DNA of 64,000 nucleotides from Eretmocerus hayati. Lineage: Eukaryota; Arthropoda; Insecta; Hymenoptera; Aphelinidae. The position numbers and the translations under genes are program-made. The notes beneath the pieces are model-generated. The model searched no databases and was not told the origin of the DNA. It saw only the letters and a list, made by a program, of their open reading frames with translations. Location: assembly GCA_029851415.1 (NCBI GenBank), contig JARUXH010000005.1, forward strand, positions 1 through 64,000, read 5' to 3'. Below, in pieces: positions 47,029-56,900 of the stretch (position 1 is the stretch's first letter; each line of letters starts with the position of its first letter).

Positions 47029-47467
47029 CTCGTGCATGCAAATTTGCAAAGATGACTCGAAAGATGATGTTGCACTGAGCTCTCTGCCAATATGCAAAAA
47101 GATGCATGTCGCAGCGGACGGCTATCAGATTCACCACCATGCCTGATCGTAGAAAAAGGACCCGGGTCCGGTCGATGACGACATATAATGTCATCAGCTG
47201 GGCCGTCGCTTTCCACCGGGAAGTCGCGGCTGACAAGTCTCACAACATATCTCATCCGCGATGACAACACACGGGAACGTGCATGATCGAAGCAGACGGT
47301 TTTGCTGCTGTCATCCCGCCTCGCGCCCGCTGATCAGTCTGACCACTTTGAAGAAACGTAAAATGATGGCTGTCATCGTGTATAACTCATCGCCGCTCTG
47401 GATTTATCTCAAGTTTTATAGAGAATTATCAACAAATAAGGGTCTTACTATCATCTACAAACTTTAG
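47029..47467 (-). other. GC-rich patch with overlapping open frames
   Basis: GC content rises sharply at about 47030-47340. Two minus-strand frames of 82 and 87 codons overlap, and one can be extended upstream without an ATG to about 103 codons. On the minus strand the patch runs into a GTAAGT donor at about 47008, so an exon is conceivable. Product composition (Arg/Ser/His-rich) gives no family. May be a captured gene fragment or simply GC-rich repeat. Confidence 0.3.
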
Positions 47468-47633
47468 AGAATTGCGCTATGGAGTGAAAGTGAGCAAAAA
47501 CGAGCTGATTACAAAATTATCGAATGAAGTATAACAGCATGCCTTACCACAGGTGCAGACGACATCTGTCCAGCGCTTATCATGGTAGTTTCTTTCTCTA
47601 CTTTTCTGGGATTTCGCTCCATAGCGCAATTCT
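47468..47633. repeat. 166-bp MITE-like inverted repeat
   Basis: Ends AGAATTGCGCTATGGAG at 47468 and its reverse complement at 47633, with about 21 bp of inverted repeat. No target duplication recognised. It lies about 130 bp inside the right end of the TTAA element. Confidence 0.75.
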
Positions 47634-47745
47634 GACATGCATTTTGTTGACGCATACAAAATATGAAGGGATTTGGTTAAGTAAAACTCGAGATATTCAC
47701 AGAACGGATTCGGTCAATCTCCCTAGCTTTTTCAAGATGGCCGCG

Positions 47746-47760
47746 GACTACGGCCTCGCC
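47746..47760 (-). repeat. Right terminal inverted repeat of TTAA element
   Basis: GACTACGGCCTCGCC, followed by the second copy of TTAA (47761-47764). Confidence 0.9.
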
Positions 47761-48210
47761 TTAATATTCAATTTTTGCTCCTACCTTCCTTCATGACTCA
47801 TTTATCTCAATCTTAATGACCTAAACTATGAATTTTTCTGCGAGATCTATCGATTGGTGAATACCGAAATTTCATTTAATCTCTACAGATCTCAAATTTT
47901 CAAAAAAATCAAAATTTTCACCAAAAATTTTTTTTTAAGCCTTTTGAAACCTACCGCATCCAAATTCTGTCTCAACCAACTAATAGATATCATCGAAAAA
48001 ACCTAAGTCTAGATGGCTCAAATCCTTCTAAAAAGCTTACTCCAAAAAATAATTCAAAAAATAAAGGAAAATTTCCCTTAATATTCAATTTTTCCTCCTA
48101 CCTTCCTTCATGACTCATTTATCTCAATCTTAATATGATTTTTCCTGCGAGATCTATCGATTGGTTAATACAGAAATTTTATTTGATCTCTACAGATCTC
48201 AACTTTTCAA
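47761..48210 (+). repeat. Helentron tandem array resumed after TTAA insertion
   Basis: Begins TTAATATTCAATTTTTGC, the exact continuation of the unit broken at 18634. One complete and one partial 318-bp unit follow before the array fuses to the protease coding remnant near 48230. Confidence 0.95.
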
Positions 48211-48232
48211 AAAAATCAAAAAGTTGAGAAAA

Positions 48233-48728
48233 ATCTGATGAATCTATTAACGCGTTCTTGAATGTATTGGGCTCGAATTTCAGTGAAATTGAACCGATAA
48301 ATACATCAGTGATGAAATTGAGTGAAATGATTATTGGAACAAACAAAGAGGATGTTCAAATAATACATAGCGATAAATACAAGCACTGGAGATGTCTCCA
48401 CTACAACCCGCCATCACTATACATTTATGACAGTCTCTATTGTGATGAACATGGATATGAAAATTTGGATCCAAGAGAAAAAGCTTTCATCAGAAAGAGA
48501 TATCCAGAACTAGACGTAAAAGAAGTGATATTCAAAAAAGTACAAAAGCAACTAGACCAAAGTTCATGCGGTCTATTCGCAACTGCTTACGCAATCACTG
48601 TATGCTTTAAAAATGATCCCTCGTTCACTATGTATTGCAGAGATTCAGAAGTAATGAGAAGACATCTACTGAAAATTATAAAATCAGGAGTCATAGAAGA
48701 ATATCCAAAGGAGATTTTCTTAGGATGA
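48233..48728 (+). pseudogene. Remnant Ulp1-like protease segment of outer Helentron-like copy
   Basis: From about 48233 the sequence encodes SDESINAFLN, matching residue 672 onward of the inner ORF, and runs to a stop at 48728. The only in-frame ATG kept is at 48258 (156 codons). The catalytic set corresponding to H727, D737, Q777 and C783 of the inner copy is retained (CLHY, IYDSLY, QKQLDQSSCGLFA). Helicase and endonuclease domains are gone; the coding remnant joins directly to the 318-bp tandem array. The reading frame has no stop and mostly conservative changes relative to the inner copy, so it decayed recently or the segment was under constraint until recently. Confidence 0.8.
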
Positions 48729-49015
48729 GATTTTGCTTTGATGTAAAGTTCGTCAAGTGATCGATGATATTGATAATTTTGAATTGGTATTGTAATTGTG
48801 AGAATGTAGAATTTTTTAAGGAATATCTGATTTATGAGATTTATATTGATATTAATAAAGATACAAAAAAGTATAATATAGTTTCAATTATCATGTGGAA
48901 AGGAATTTCACATTATATTTTTCATACAATTTTAGAATGATGATGGTCTGGTTATTCTAATTATCATCATATGACGCTTGGAGAAAGCTCTCTGCTAATC
49001 ACTTTTAGCAGCGTA
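48729..49015 (+). other. 3' region and terminal hairpin of outer Helentron-like copy
   Basis: AT-rich 3' region, shorter than in the inner copy. It ends GAGAAAGCTCTCTGCTAATC, with the stem CTGCTAA/TTAGCAG at 48992-49011, then CGTA and host TTTT. Confidence 0.7.
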
Positions 49016-49215
49016 TTTTGTATTCTTTATTTCTACTGGCTTCGAAAAAAATTTTGGTCAACGCGAGATCTGTTATGAATTTATTTCCGCATCAGCGCAA
49101 AGTTTCAGCGAGCTAACAAGGGGAGGTCCAACCTTGTGGAACACGGATCCTTATGAAACTCTGGAAATCGTCTTGTTTTGGTGAGAAATGAAGGTATCTC
49201 CAAGGGTTTAATCCC

Positions 49216-49346
49216 ATGGGCCTCCTATCCCGAGATACAGCTATGGAAGTTAGCGTTGTTACTATATCTATACATACAATTTTTCAACATGGGCCTATGT
49301 TGACAATGCTAATTTCCATAGCTGTATCTAAGAGTAGAAGGCCCAT
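49216..49346. repeat. 131-bp imperfect hairpin
   Basis: ATGGGCCT at 49216 pairs with AGGCCCAT ending 49346, and AGATACAGCTATGGAA pairs with TTCCATAGCTGTATCT; interior loops are small. The apical part holds a second small hairpin (CAACAT/ATGTTG). Foldback MITE or hairpin RNA candidate. Confidence 0.75.
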
Positions 49347-52300
49347 TCCAGAGCCACATGAGCCACATGATTCCCAGAGCTCTACTTGTAAGTGTAAAAT
49401 TTGCCGAAACTGTGAGGAGAATTTGGAATTTTTAATTTTCCTAAGTGACTAGTGTGCCTACCATGGTCTCCACGACGCCAATGAGGGTCTAAAATAAAGA
49501 CTTTACGAAAACCAGAATCAAAAACTTTGTGGATGTTTCAGGAGCTACATCTTTGCTCAGATAAGGATTCCAACGACCTAATAGACAACTCGCGTTGATT
49601 GCACAGGCTCGAAAAATGGCATTGAACGATTCCTCTTTATTAGTGGTCCCACGCTTTATGGTTTTCTCTTGAATTTAATTTGCGAATTAGCTTAATTTTC
49701 ATGGTCATTATGGAATTAATCCATTTTATTGGTCGCGCCATGAAGAATCGTGTTCGAACCTTGAAAGAAACCTAATGTTCTATTAGAAAGAGAGAGATTA
49801 TTCCAGTAGAAGAAAGCATTCGAATGCCGAAGCAGACACCAAGAAATGAAATGTTCAGATAGAGCCTGTACAGATACTGCTTTAGGTAAAGCATAAAGCA
49901 TTCTTGTATTGCCTCTGTTTGGGCAGTCAAAGAGCAGATTTAGAATTGCAAAGACGGAATAACGGATAAGGGCATGAATTTTATCGGAAAGAGATTTTCC
50001 AACTTTCGGAAGAATATATGGGGTTTATATTTCTGATTCTTGCTCGTATCAAGCTAGACAAATTCAGCACAGGCGTAGCATTTGATATCATTTCAAAGGA
50101 CGCATCCGGAAATGCCAGCCAGCAGTAGATAAGGGCTCCTCCAGGACGCGTAAATATCCTGATGCAGGCACGCTTACAAATCCTGCACACAAAATACGCC
50201 AACTTACAGCTTCTTCGTGTCGCATTTCCTTATCTCGTACAGTTGCTCCCGGAGGATAATACTTAGATCTTTCTCTGCCTTTAGGTGCATTGGAAGCGCA
50301 AACAGGCTGTACTTTCAGATGAGAATGTATATATCTGTTTGTAAAAGCTCACAGTAATTATCATTGTAAATATGAGTCATTCCACCATTTTATTGACTTA
50401 TTTATTCATTTTTAAAAAAACTGGATAGTCAAAATCTCATGATTCAAGATTTGTGGAGCACTGGGTATTCAAAAAAATATATTCTTGAGTCATGAATTTT
50501 GTATGGATTTCTCACAGAGAATCTCGACTTTCTATGTATATTCTGGTACATGTTCTCAAAAAGAAGAAAAGACGAATCCCCACAGTTGAAATTATTTAAT
50601 AACAATGTCAAAGTGCATTCAGAAACAATCTCCTTTTCTTACATACAGAAGATAAAACATTGTATTATGAAAGAAAAGGTGATTTATTCATCTCTTTACG
50701 TTTGGTTGATGTTTTTTCATATTGCAAAATAAGCACACTGCATGCACGAAGTCAGAATTACATTTGAATTCATTTCTCTGGATACAGCAAGGAAGGAAGG
50801 AAGGCCAGAGAAAGAGAATTTCAAGGATTTGAGAGAGTTGCTCTTATTTTGTCTATGAATTCTGCGAGTAAGCGCAAGTATAAGTCTACGTTTGTTTGTG
50901 TGTTGTACACAGCAAACTATACTATTGCTATAAGTATATAGTACACGGACAAAACGGCTTAGGTGGCACTCTGGTCTGACTCTGGCTCGGTCCTATATGT
51001 GTTCCGTTGAACCATAGGACTCTTTTGGAGCAGTGGCAAGGCAAAGGCTTTAGTCCGTAAGCCTTGGGGATGATGGCAGTAGTCGCATATATACACAGAT
51101 GGGATGAAACTCTCCACTTTACGACGCATCTTTGCCCCATAGTGTGTTTCCAGGGTTGCCAACTTTTCTCGTGTAGAAATTGAGAGAAGAGTTTACTTGA
51201 TGCTGCTTGCAGCAGTTTGGGTGAACTCATCCAACCGTAGAGCTTATTTGCCTCGGCGATTTATCGAAATTTAATGCGCCCCTTGCCAAATCAATTCAAT
51301 TTTTTGGACAGAGTCCAAGAATCTTTTTTGGGTCTAGGCATAAGGAGTTCAATAGCATGAGCAGATGAAAGCATGTACTTTCTCCAACTCCACATTGACT
51401 TTGAAAATGGTATCTTGAGAGTTTGTTACAATTTCTTGGAGCTTACGATACACCGGATGTACTTACTTCTTTTTTATCAACAAAGCGACAGGGTCGTTTC
51501 GCCTGAATTGATTTTCTTTGGGAAAGCTTGTAAAAGCTCCGAGAGGAATGGAATTGTCAGTGGGATGAGGAAATTCAGTGGACCTTACAAGAGTTTACAT
51601 GACTGTACCTAGTAATGAACATTTTGTGGACGGAATGAGAAATTGTGAAGAAGATCATGAAAAGAGTGGACATCTGGTACTCCAAAATGACTTTCATTAA
51701 CAAGGAACAACACAAAATGAGGTTCCCTTGGCAATAGTTACCTAATTACGTCATTATTTTTACCGATTGATCATTAATAGACAAGAAAAGATATGAAAGA
51801 CAGACGCTTCGTGAACCGTGTAAGAAATTTAATTGAGGACAAAAGTGATACCTATGTCAAGTGCACATAGACGAAACAGTATCCCAACAAGAAAGGGACA
51901 AAATATAAGTAAACAGAAGAAGAAGAACCGATCAACTACCTCTATTCCCCAAATCTCACCTAACGCGTAACCTCATTTCCAATTGAACGCTTGCTATAAA
52001 CAATAAACTTAATCCAAAAGTTAATCAAACAAAACAGACTTACATCTTACATTGAGAAGCGGGGGTTGTCAGGCTTGTATAGATGTCAACAGGAGCAGTC
52101 ACTTGAGAAAAAGTCTTGAAGCCAAGAGAGTAGTTTCGCAAAAGCATTCGTACGTTCACCCAAGCATCAACTCTCAGAAGAAAATCTTTCTCTCTTCCAT
52201 GAGAAAGGGCAAGCAAGATCACTCAAAGAAATCGTCTGAAGCAGGATCAAGCATACACCCCCTCCTGATTCCACCTCGTGGCTTGCTCAGCACAAAACTC

Positions 52301-53273
52301 TTTACAACATCGTTTTCCATCCACCTCCCGTATATATTCCCTTCTCCAAAGGATTCAATCAGTCCAAGCTGGGCTTCGTCATCGATATTTGTCGAGACTC
52401 TGTACAGTATAACATTGTATAGATACATAGTGAAGGGCTTAAAACGCAAGAGCGAATGCCCGAAAAACGCGAATCCATCTTCGAGGATTAGATCCATCTC
52501 TTTCCTCGAGGCATTAGCTTCGAGTTTCATTCTATACCGTTTTCTCTTCTATAGTTGTCGTCGTTGTTGTCGTTTGGATGGAATAGCCTGTTTGACAATT
52601 GGTGTGAGGGACAGACTGTGTATCTCAAGAAATATGTTTAGATACCTACACGGTTCTCATGCTGTCTATGTTAGTTGGCAAAAAAGAGGCTATTGACGAT
52701 GATAGAAAAATTGGGGAAAAGAAAAATTGTAAGTTTATGTCTGGAGTGTGCTGAAGCACAGGTGTTTGAATGACGAGTCAGGAAAATAAATATGAGTACG
52801 ATAGCTTTAGGTGAGATCGTGGATGGAATAATTTTCGAGGTGTGCACGTTATATTTGCAGTTCAACCAATTTCCACATTTGTTCCGGTTCCGAGGGTATT
52901 TCACATTTTTTGTGAGGTTACGTTCTACTCGCGATCAATAATAGTTCAAAAGACTCTAGTTGAATATGAAAATCGAAATACAGAAAAAAATATTCATCGG
53001 ATACTTTTATGCTACATTTGTAAGAGTGCACCAACTGAAGAACAATAGATCACATCTCCAATCAACAGATGTAGATTGATTGGATAACATACGCACTGAC
53101 ATTTCACATGAATCAATATAGTTGGTCATTATAGCGCTAGAGAGATAATTGAATGCTCCTGCCAAGTGCAGAGGCGCAAGAAATTCAATGGAACTCGGCC
53201 GTCTATGGAGTTAATTGTTTCATAAAATATTGATTATGTTGCAGTGATCGATCGAGATATATATCAGGTCAGG
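49347..53273. other. No gene seen
   Basis: Host-type mixed sequence. A 214-codon plus frame (52052-52696) overlaps a 103-codon minus frame (52219-52530); neither has a recognisable domain. A 67-codon minus frame at 50959-51162 has ordinary composition but no homology I can name. A GGAA run occurs near 50791. Confidence 0.45.
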
Positions 53274-53969
53274 CCCTGGTAGAAATCCACTTTCATTTCT
53301 GGCTAAAAATTGGCCATATGGATTTTTGTATAGCCAAAAAATGGCCAAGAAATATGTCCATATTTTACCTGAGGATGAAACGACATTTCCGCCATAAATC
53401 GACCATTTATAGAGTGCATTTATTTGGCCATTTTTTATCCAATATTTGGCCATATTTTTTAACCAAGCGGGGAATAAAGTTTCGTGGCCTAAATTTATCT
53501 AGACAAAATTTGGGCATATTATGGGTCAGATTATGGCATAATTTTGAGTAATTCAATGAACAGCGACGAGTAGAAGATTATTCAGATGTATTAATTTCGA
53601 TATTTATAGATCATGTAATAAAGCTCATGTGCTCGAGCAAAAGCATTGAGATGATCAAGTAATTACCATCATCATCATTTGCAAAAGATGTGTCGAGTTC
53701 TCCATGAGGAGCTGCACACGGCAGAGATATCGTTGAATAAATATCCAAAGCCAATATAAAACCATTTATTAACCAAAAAAATTGAATCCTGCACTTGAAA
53801 GGGAGAATCACATATTGCCCACTTTTTTCCCAGATTTTTTAGACTATTGCGAAACCCCTTCGGAAGTCGCTCAAATATTGGCCATTTATTAGTCATCGAA
53901 TATGGTCCATCTGTTTTGGCCATATTTTAGTTTCGAGTATAAATTTTATGGAGAGATTTCTACCAGGGG
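53274..53969. mobile_element. 696-bp element, CCCTGGTAGAAATC ends
   Basis: Ends CCCTGGTAGAAATC and GATTTCTACCAGGG, flanked by GG on both sides. The interior repeats TTGGCCAT/ATGGCCAA words many times. Same family as the 115-bp MITE at 860-974. Non-coding: open frames on both strands follow the repeated word. Confidence 0.75.
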
Positions 53970-56900
53970 GATAGACGGTATCGGGGAGGTATCAGAATAT
54001 ATAGGCGGGTCATTTTTCTGTTGAATTGTGTTTGTCTCAAAATGAGCGAAAATCAAAAGTAAAGTAAGGAGAGCTTTACAAAAATGTTTTAAAAATTCAC
54101 ACACTCAATTTCACCTGCAAGATGAAATCAACTTACTAGGAGGGTGTCAGTCATGCGAATCATAGATCTGACTGGAATTCTATTAGGAATAATCTCAATT
54201 CAGTACCAAAAAATGATATCCAGAATCAAATTTGCTAATGCTAAGGCATTTTCCAGTAACAAGCTAAAATTATTTCCAGAGTTGCAACCAAATAGTCCGT
54301 GACCCGTATGTACGAACAACAACCAACCAGATTATACTCCATTCGATTTCGTTTGTAAAAGACAATAAGATTTACGTTTTGGAGATGAAGCATGAAATAT
54401 GTTTCCTCACAACTTTAAGAACCGTAGCACCTGTAACCATAACTTCTATAATGCAAAATTCCCTTACATGCATTTCGACAACAAGAAGTACATGTCGTAA
54501 TTTGCTCATGCAACTATTACCGTAATCTATTATCCGATCGTGTCACCATCATTACAGAAAATTCCCACACCCATAATTAGGCAAGCATTAAAATTTCACA
54601 CGTATGTACACCGCTATACTTAATAATTTCTTTTTTTTCTAACGTGCACAACGCACATCAACAGCATCGTCAGCTGAGAGAGTACTCTTTCTTCTTACTC
54701 CCGCGGGTGTACCTGGAAACTACCTTTGCGCATTCATATCACAACGACCCACTTTTCTCTCATACCAGCAGCAGCAAAATTGCACTACTACTACTGCAGC
54801 ACCATATATATATACGCCCATTTTATTCATTCTAGATCGTCTGTGTATTGCTGGCCGGTGGCGTTGCGCAACTTCCATCATCACAACATAGACAGAGAAT
54901 CGTAGAGAAAATAGAACAATGAAGGCTATTGCAAAGATAAAAAAAAAAGAAGAAAACTCGGTAAAAAACAAAGGTATACCAAAGTAGTAGCAACACAGCA
55001 GCAGCAGCTAAACGAACAAAGAAATGCCAGAGGGATTATCATATCGACTTTTCTATGATGGTCGCGAATAGAGTTTTGCAATATTGCTCGAAAACATCCG
55101 CATGCTTACGCATCAAATGTCGTATATACTCGTGGCATACATATCGTCCTGGTGAAAAGGGGATCAAACATCAGAGAGTCAAGTAGTATTATAAGCATGA
55201 AACTTGGACTTTTTTCTCGCAAACTAAGGCGACAATGAGGCAGACAGAAGCCAGAAGAACTTCTGGATTACTGCGATCATTTCTGTACAAAGTGTGTACA
55301 TTACTATAGGGTGCACGATTTCGATATAATAATAAAGAGGGAGTCATAGTATCTATCTGTGCGATACGAGGGAACAAAAAGGCCTACACAAGTATCCATA
55401 GTGACGCCAATAAGCTTGTGTTCCATACATATATTACATATACGAATCTAACCTTCTATCTCCCTTTCTCTTTTGGCCCCTTGATGGCAGTATAAATGTG
55501 ATGTGTACCTCGTGCCTGCCCTGGCATTGCCTATCTTGATCTTCCGCGGTTGCGCGAAATTTATATTACGGCCCTTTACCATCATATACCGCATGCGAGA
55601 ATATACCCCTGTGTGACTGAGTAGCGATAACACGACTCTGCACTCCTCCTTTTTCACATTTCGTGTGTGCCCTTTGTGCAAATTCTCTGATGCCATTCCG
55701 GACTCCACTTCTTCGTTACCGTCATTTCACTCATTCTGTGTAAGAATTTGCTTATAGGTACTGGTGAAGTGATGCTTTCCTCGTATCAAGGTTGAATTCA
55801 GTTATGAAAGTGGTCAAATCAATCATTTTCATCAATTTTTTCCCTCGGTTTCCTTTTTCTTTCTTTTTACTTTCTAGCAATATTGTGTAACGATAGTTTG
55901 CTACCATATGTACGATGATTTATATTATGATTTGAGATGTGTTATTTGAGTACAAAGTAGGAGAAAATACGAAATTTCCGATTCTGAAAATTTCACTCAT
56001 CTCATGCACCCCTAGGTAGCGTGATGATGAGATTTTTACCTGATTCCTACGGAAGCTTTATTTTAGAATACTCAAGCATTTCCAGAATTTTTTCTGAAAA
56101 CATGCGAAAGCCGTGACGAATAATTTTGTGAACTTGCATGTTTATTTTTGTTGAGAAGCATGCTGAAAGGGTTCAATATTTTTTTTGAGCATACTTGGAG
56201 AATTTTTCGATTTGAAGAATCAAGTGATCTATAATTCAAGAGTGAACGAGTTCGCCATAAATCCTGAAGTTGTGTATCGCTGAATTCAATATTCAGAATA
56301 GATATTGGAATACTCTGAGATGAATTTTTGATAAGCCTCTCTGAAATCCTTTAAATCTGTGCTTCAAAGACTCTCAATAGGGATACTGAGTTGAAAGTCA
56401 TACTTCAATAAACCATCTCCATTCATATTAGAGGATAACACGCCAAAGTATGTATCTCATTTTTTATTTTGTGTCACTTACAGAGAATTTATGATTACAC
56501 TCATAGTGATTACAGGTATTTTGGACCGTGTCTTTTCAATTCTATTTTCTCTACTGATTTTTCTCCAAATAGATTTTTGGTTCCAGTTCTTTTCAAAATA
56601 TTATTCACTTTGATGTGGCTGGTTTTGCAGTATTTGTTACTACTTTTTCTGCCTTGGTCATAATTCTTAACTATTTTCCTTAGCGAGCAGATTACTTCAC
56701 ATGAATAGTGAAACAGCTAAAAAAGAAACATGTAGATTAAGTAAAGCACCTGGGTCTGAGCTTAACCTATGTTATTTATTAAACGGATGTGGCGAGGCGC
56801 TGCAAAAGCGGTCAAGATAAACCAAGCGCTTACATTTTTCCAACAGTCTTTTAGTTCTCTCTTAAGAGCTTCAAAAAATTATAGAAAAAATTCTCTGAAG

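Larger units (their letters stand above)
18638..47760. mobile_element. 29.1-kb TTAA-flanked element with 15-bp TIRs
   Basis: The left end reads TTAA then GGCGAGGCCGTAGTC; the right end reads GACTACGGCCTCGCC then TTAA. The 15-bp inverted repeats are identical and the TTAA is duplicated. Joining the flanks across one TTAA restores an uninterrupted 318-bp Helentron unit, proving insertion. TTAA duplications are characteristic of the piggyBac and Kolobok superfamilies. No transposase of either type is recognisable, so it is a non-autonomous element or one that has lost its transposase under nested insertions. Contents from left: microsatellite, GGGACGTCCC-rich repeat, coding-like stretches, the 512-bp satellite with the inner Helentron-like element, hairpins, an orphan ORF, a GGGACGTCCC-rich repeat in inverse orientation, a 317-bp tandem array and a GC-rich patch. 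Confidence 0.85.
15688..49015 (+). mobile_element. Outer Helentron-like element, interrupted
   Basis: The 5' end is the palindrome GCTTTCTCTAAAGAGAAAGC preceded by TT. The 3' end is a hairpin (48992-49011) followed by CGTA and host T residues. The same two ends bound the inner copy at 28064-32580, where insertion into an A/T run without long duplication is demonstrable. From 5' to 3' the element holds a leader, about nine tandem units of roughly 318 bp, a remnant of the Ulp1-protease coding region and a short 3' region. A 29.1-kb TTAA element interrupts the tandem array; without it the copy is about 4.2 kb. Known Helentrons (Helitron2 type) insert between T and T, have a 3' hairpin, often carry internal tandem repeats and encode an endonuclease. 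Assignment rests on these features, not on a Rep domain, which is absent here. Confidence 0.7.

Noticed and set aside
18638..47760. Integrated viral segment or provirus
   Set aside because: No capsid, polymerase, integrase or envelope-like protein is visible; the TTAA ends and contents fit a transposon better. The orphan ORF alone is not evidence for a virus.
18638..47760. LTR retrotransposon
   Set aside because: Ends are inverted rather than direct repeats, the target duplication is TTAA, and no gag or pol coding was found.
50959..51162. 67-codon minus-strand frame with ordinary composition
   Set aside because: No homologue I can name, no splice context and no conserved motif; kept out of the gene list.
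52052..52696. 214-codon plus-strand frame with a 103-codon antisense frame
   Set aside because: Neither strand shows a recognisable motif and both are open over the same bases; no splice or start context supports either.
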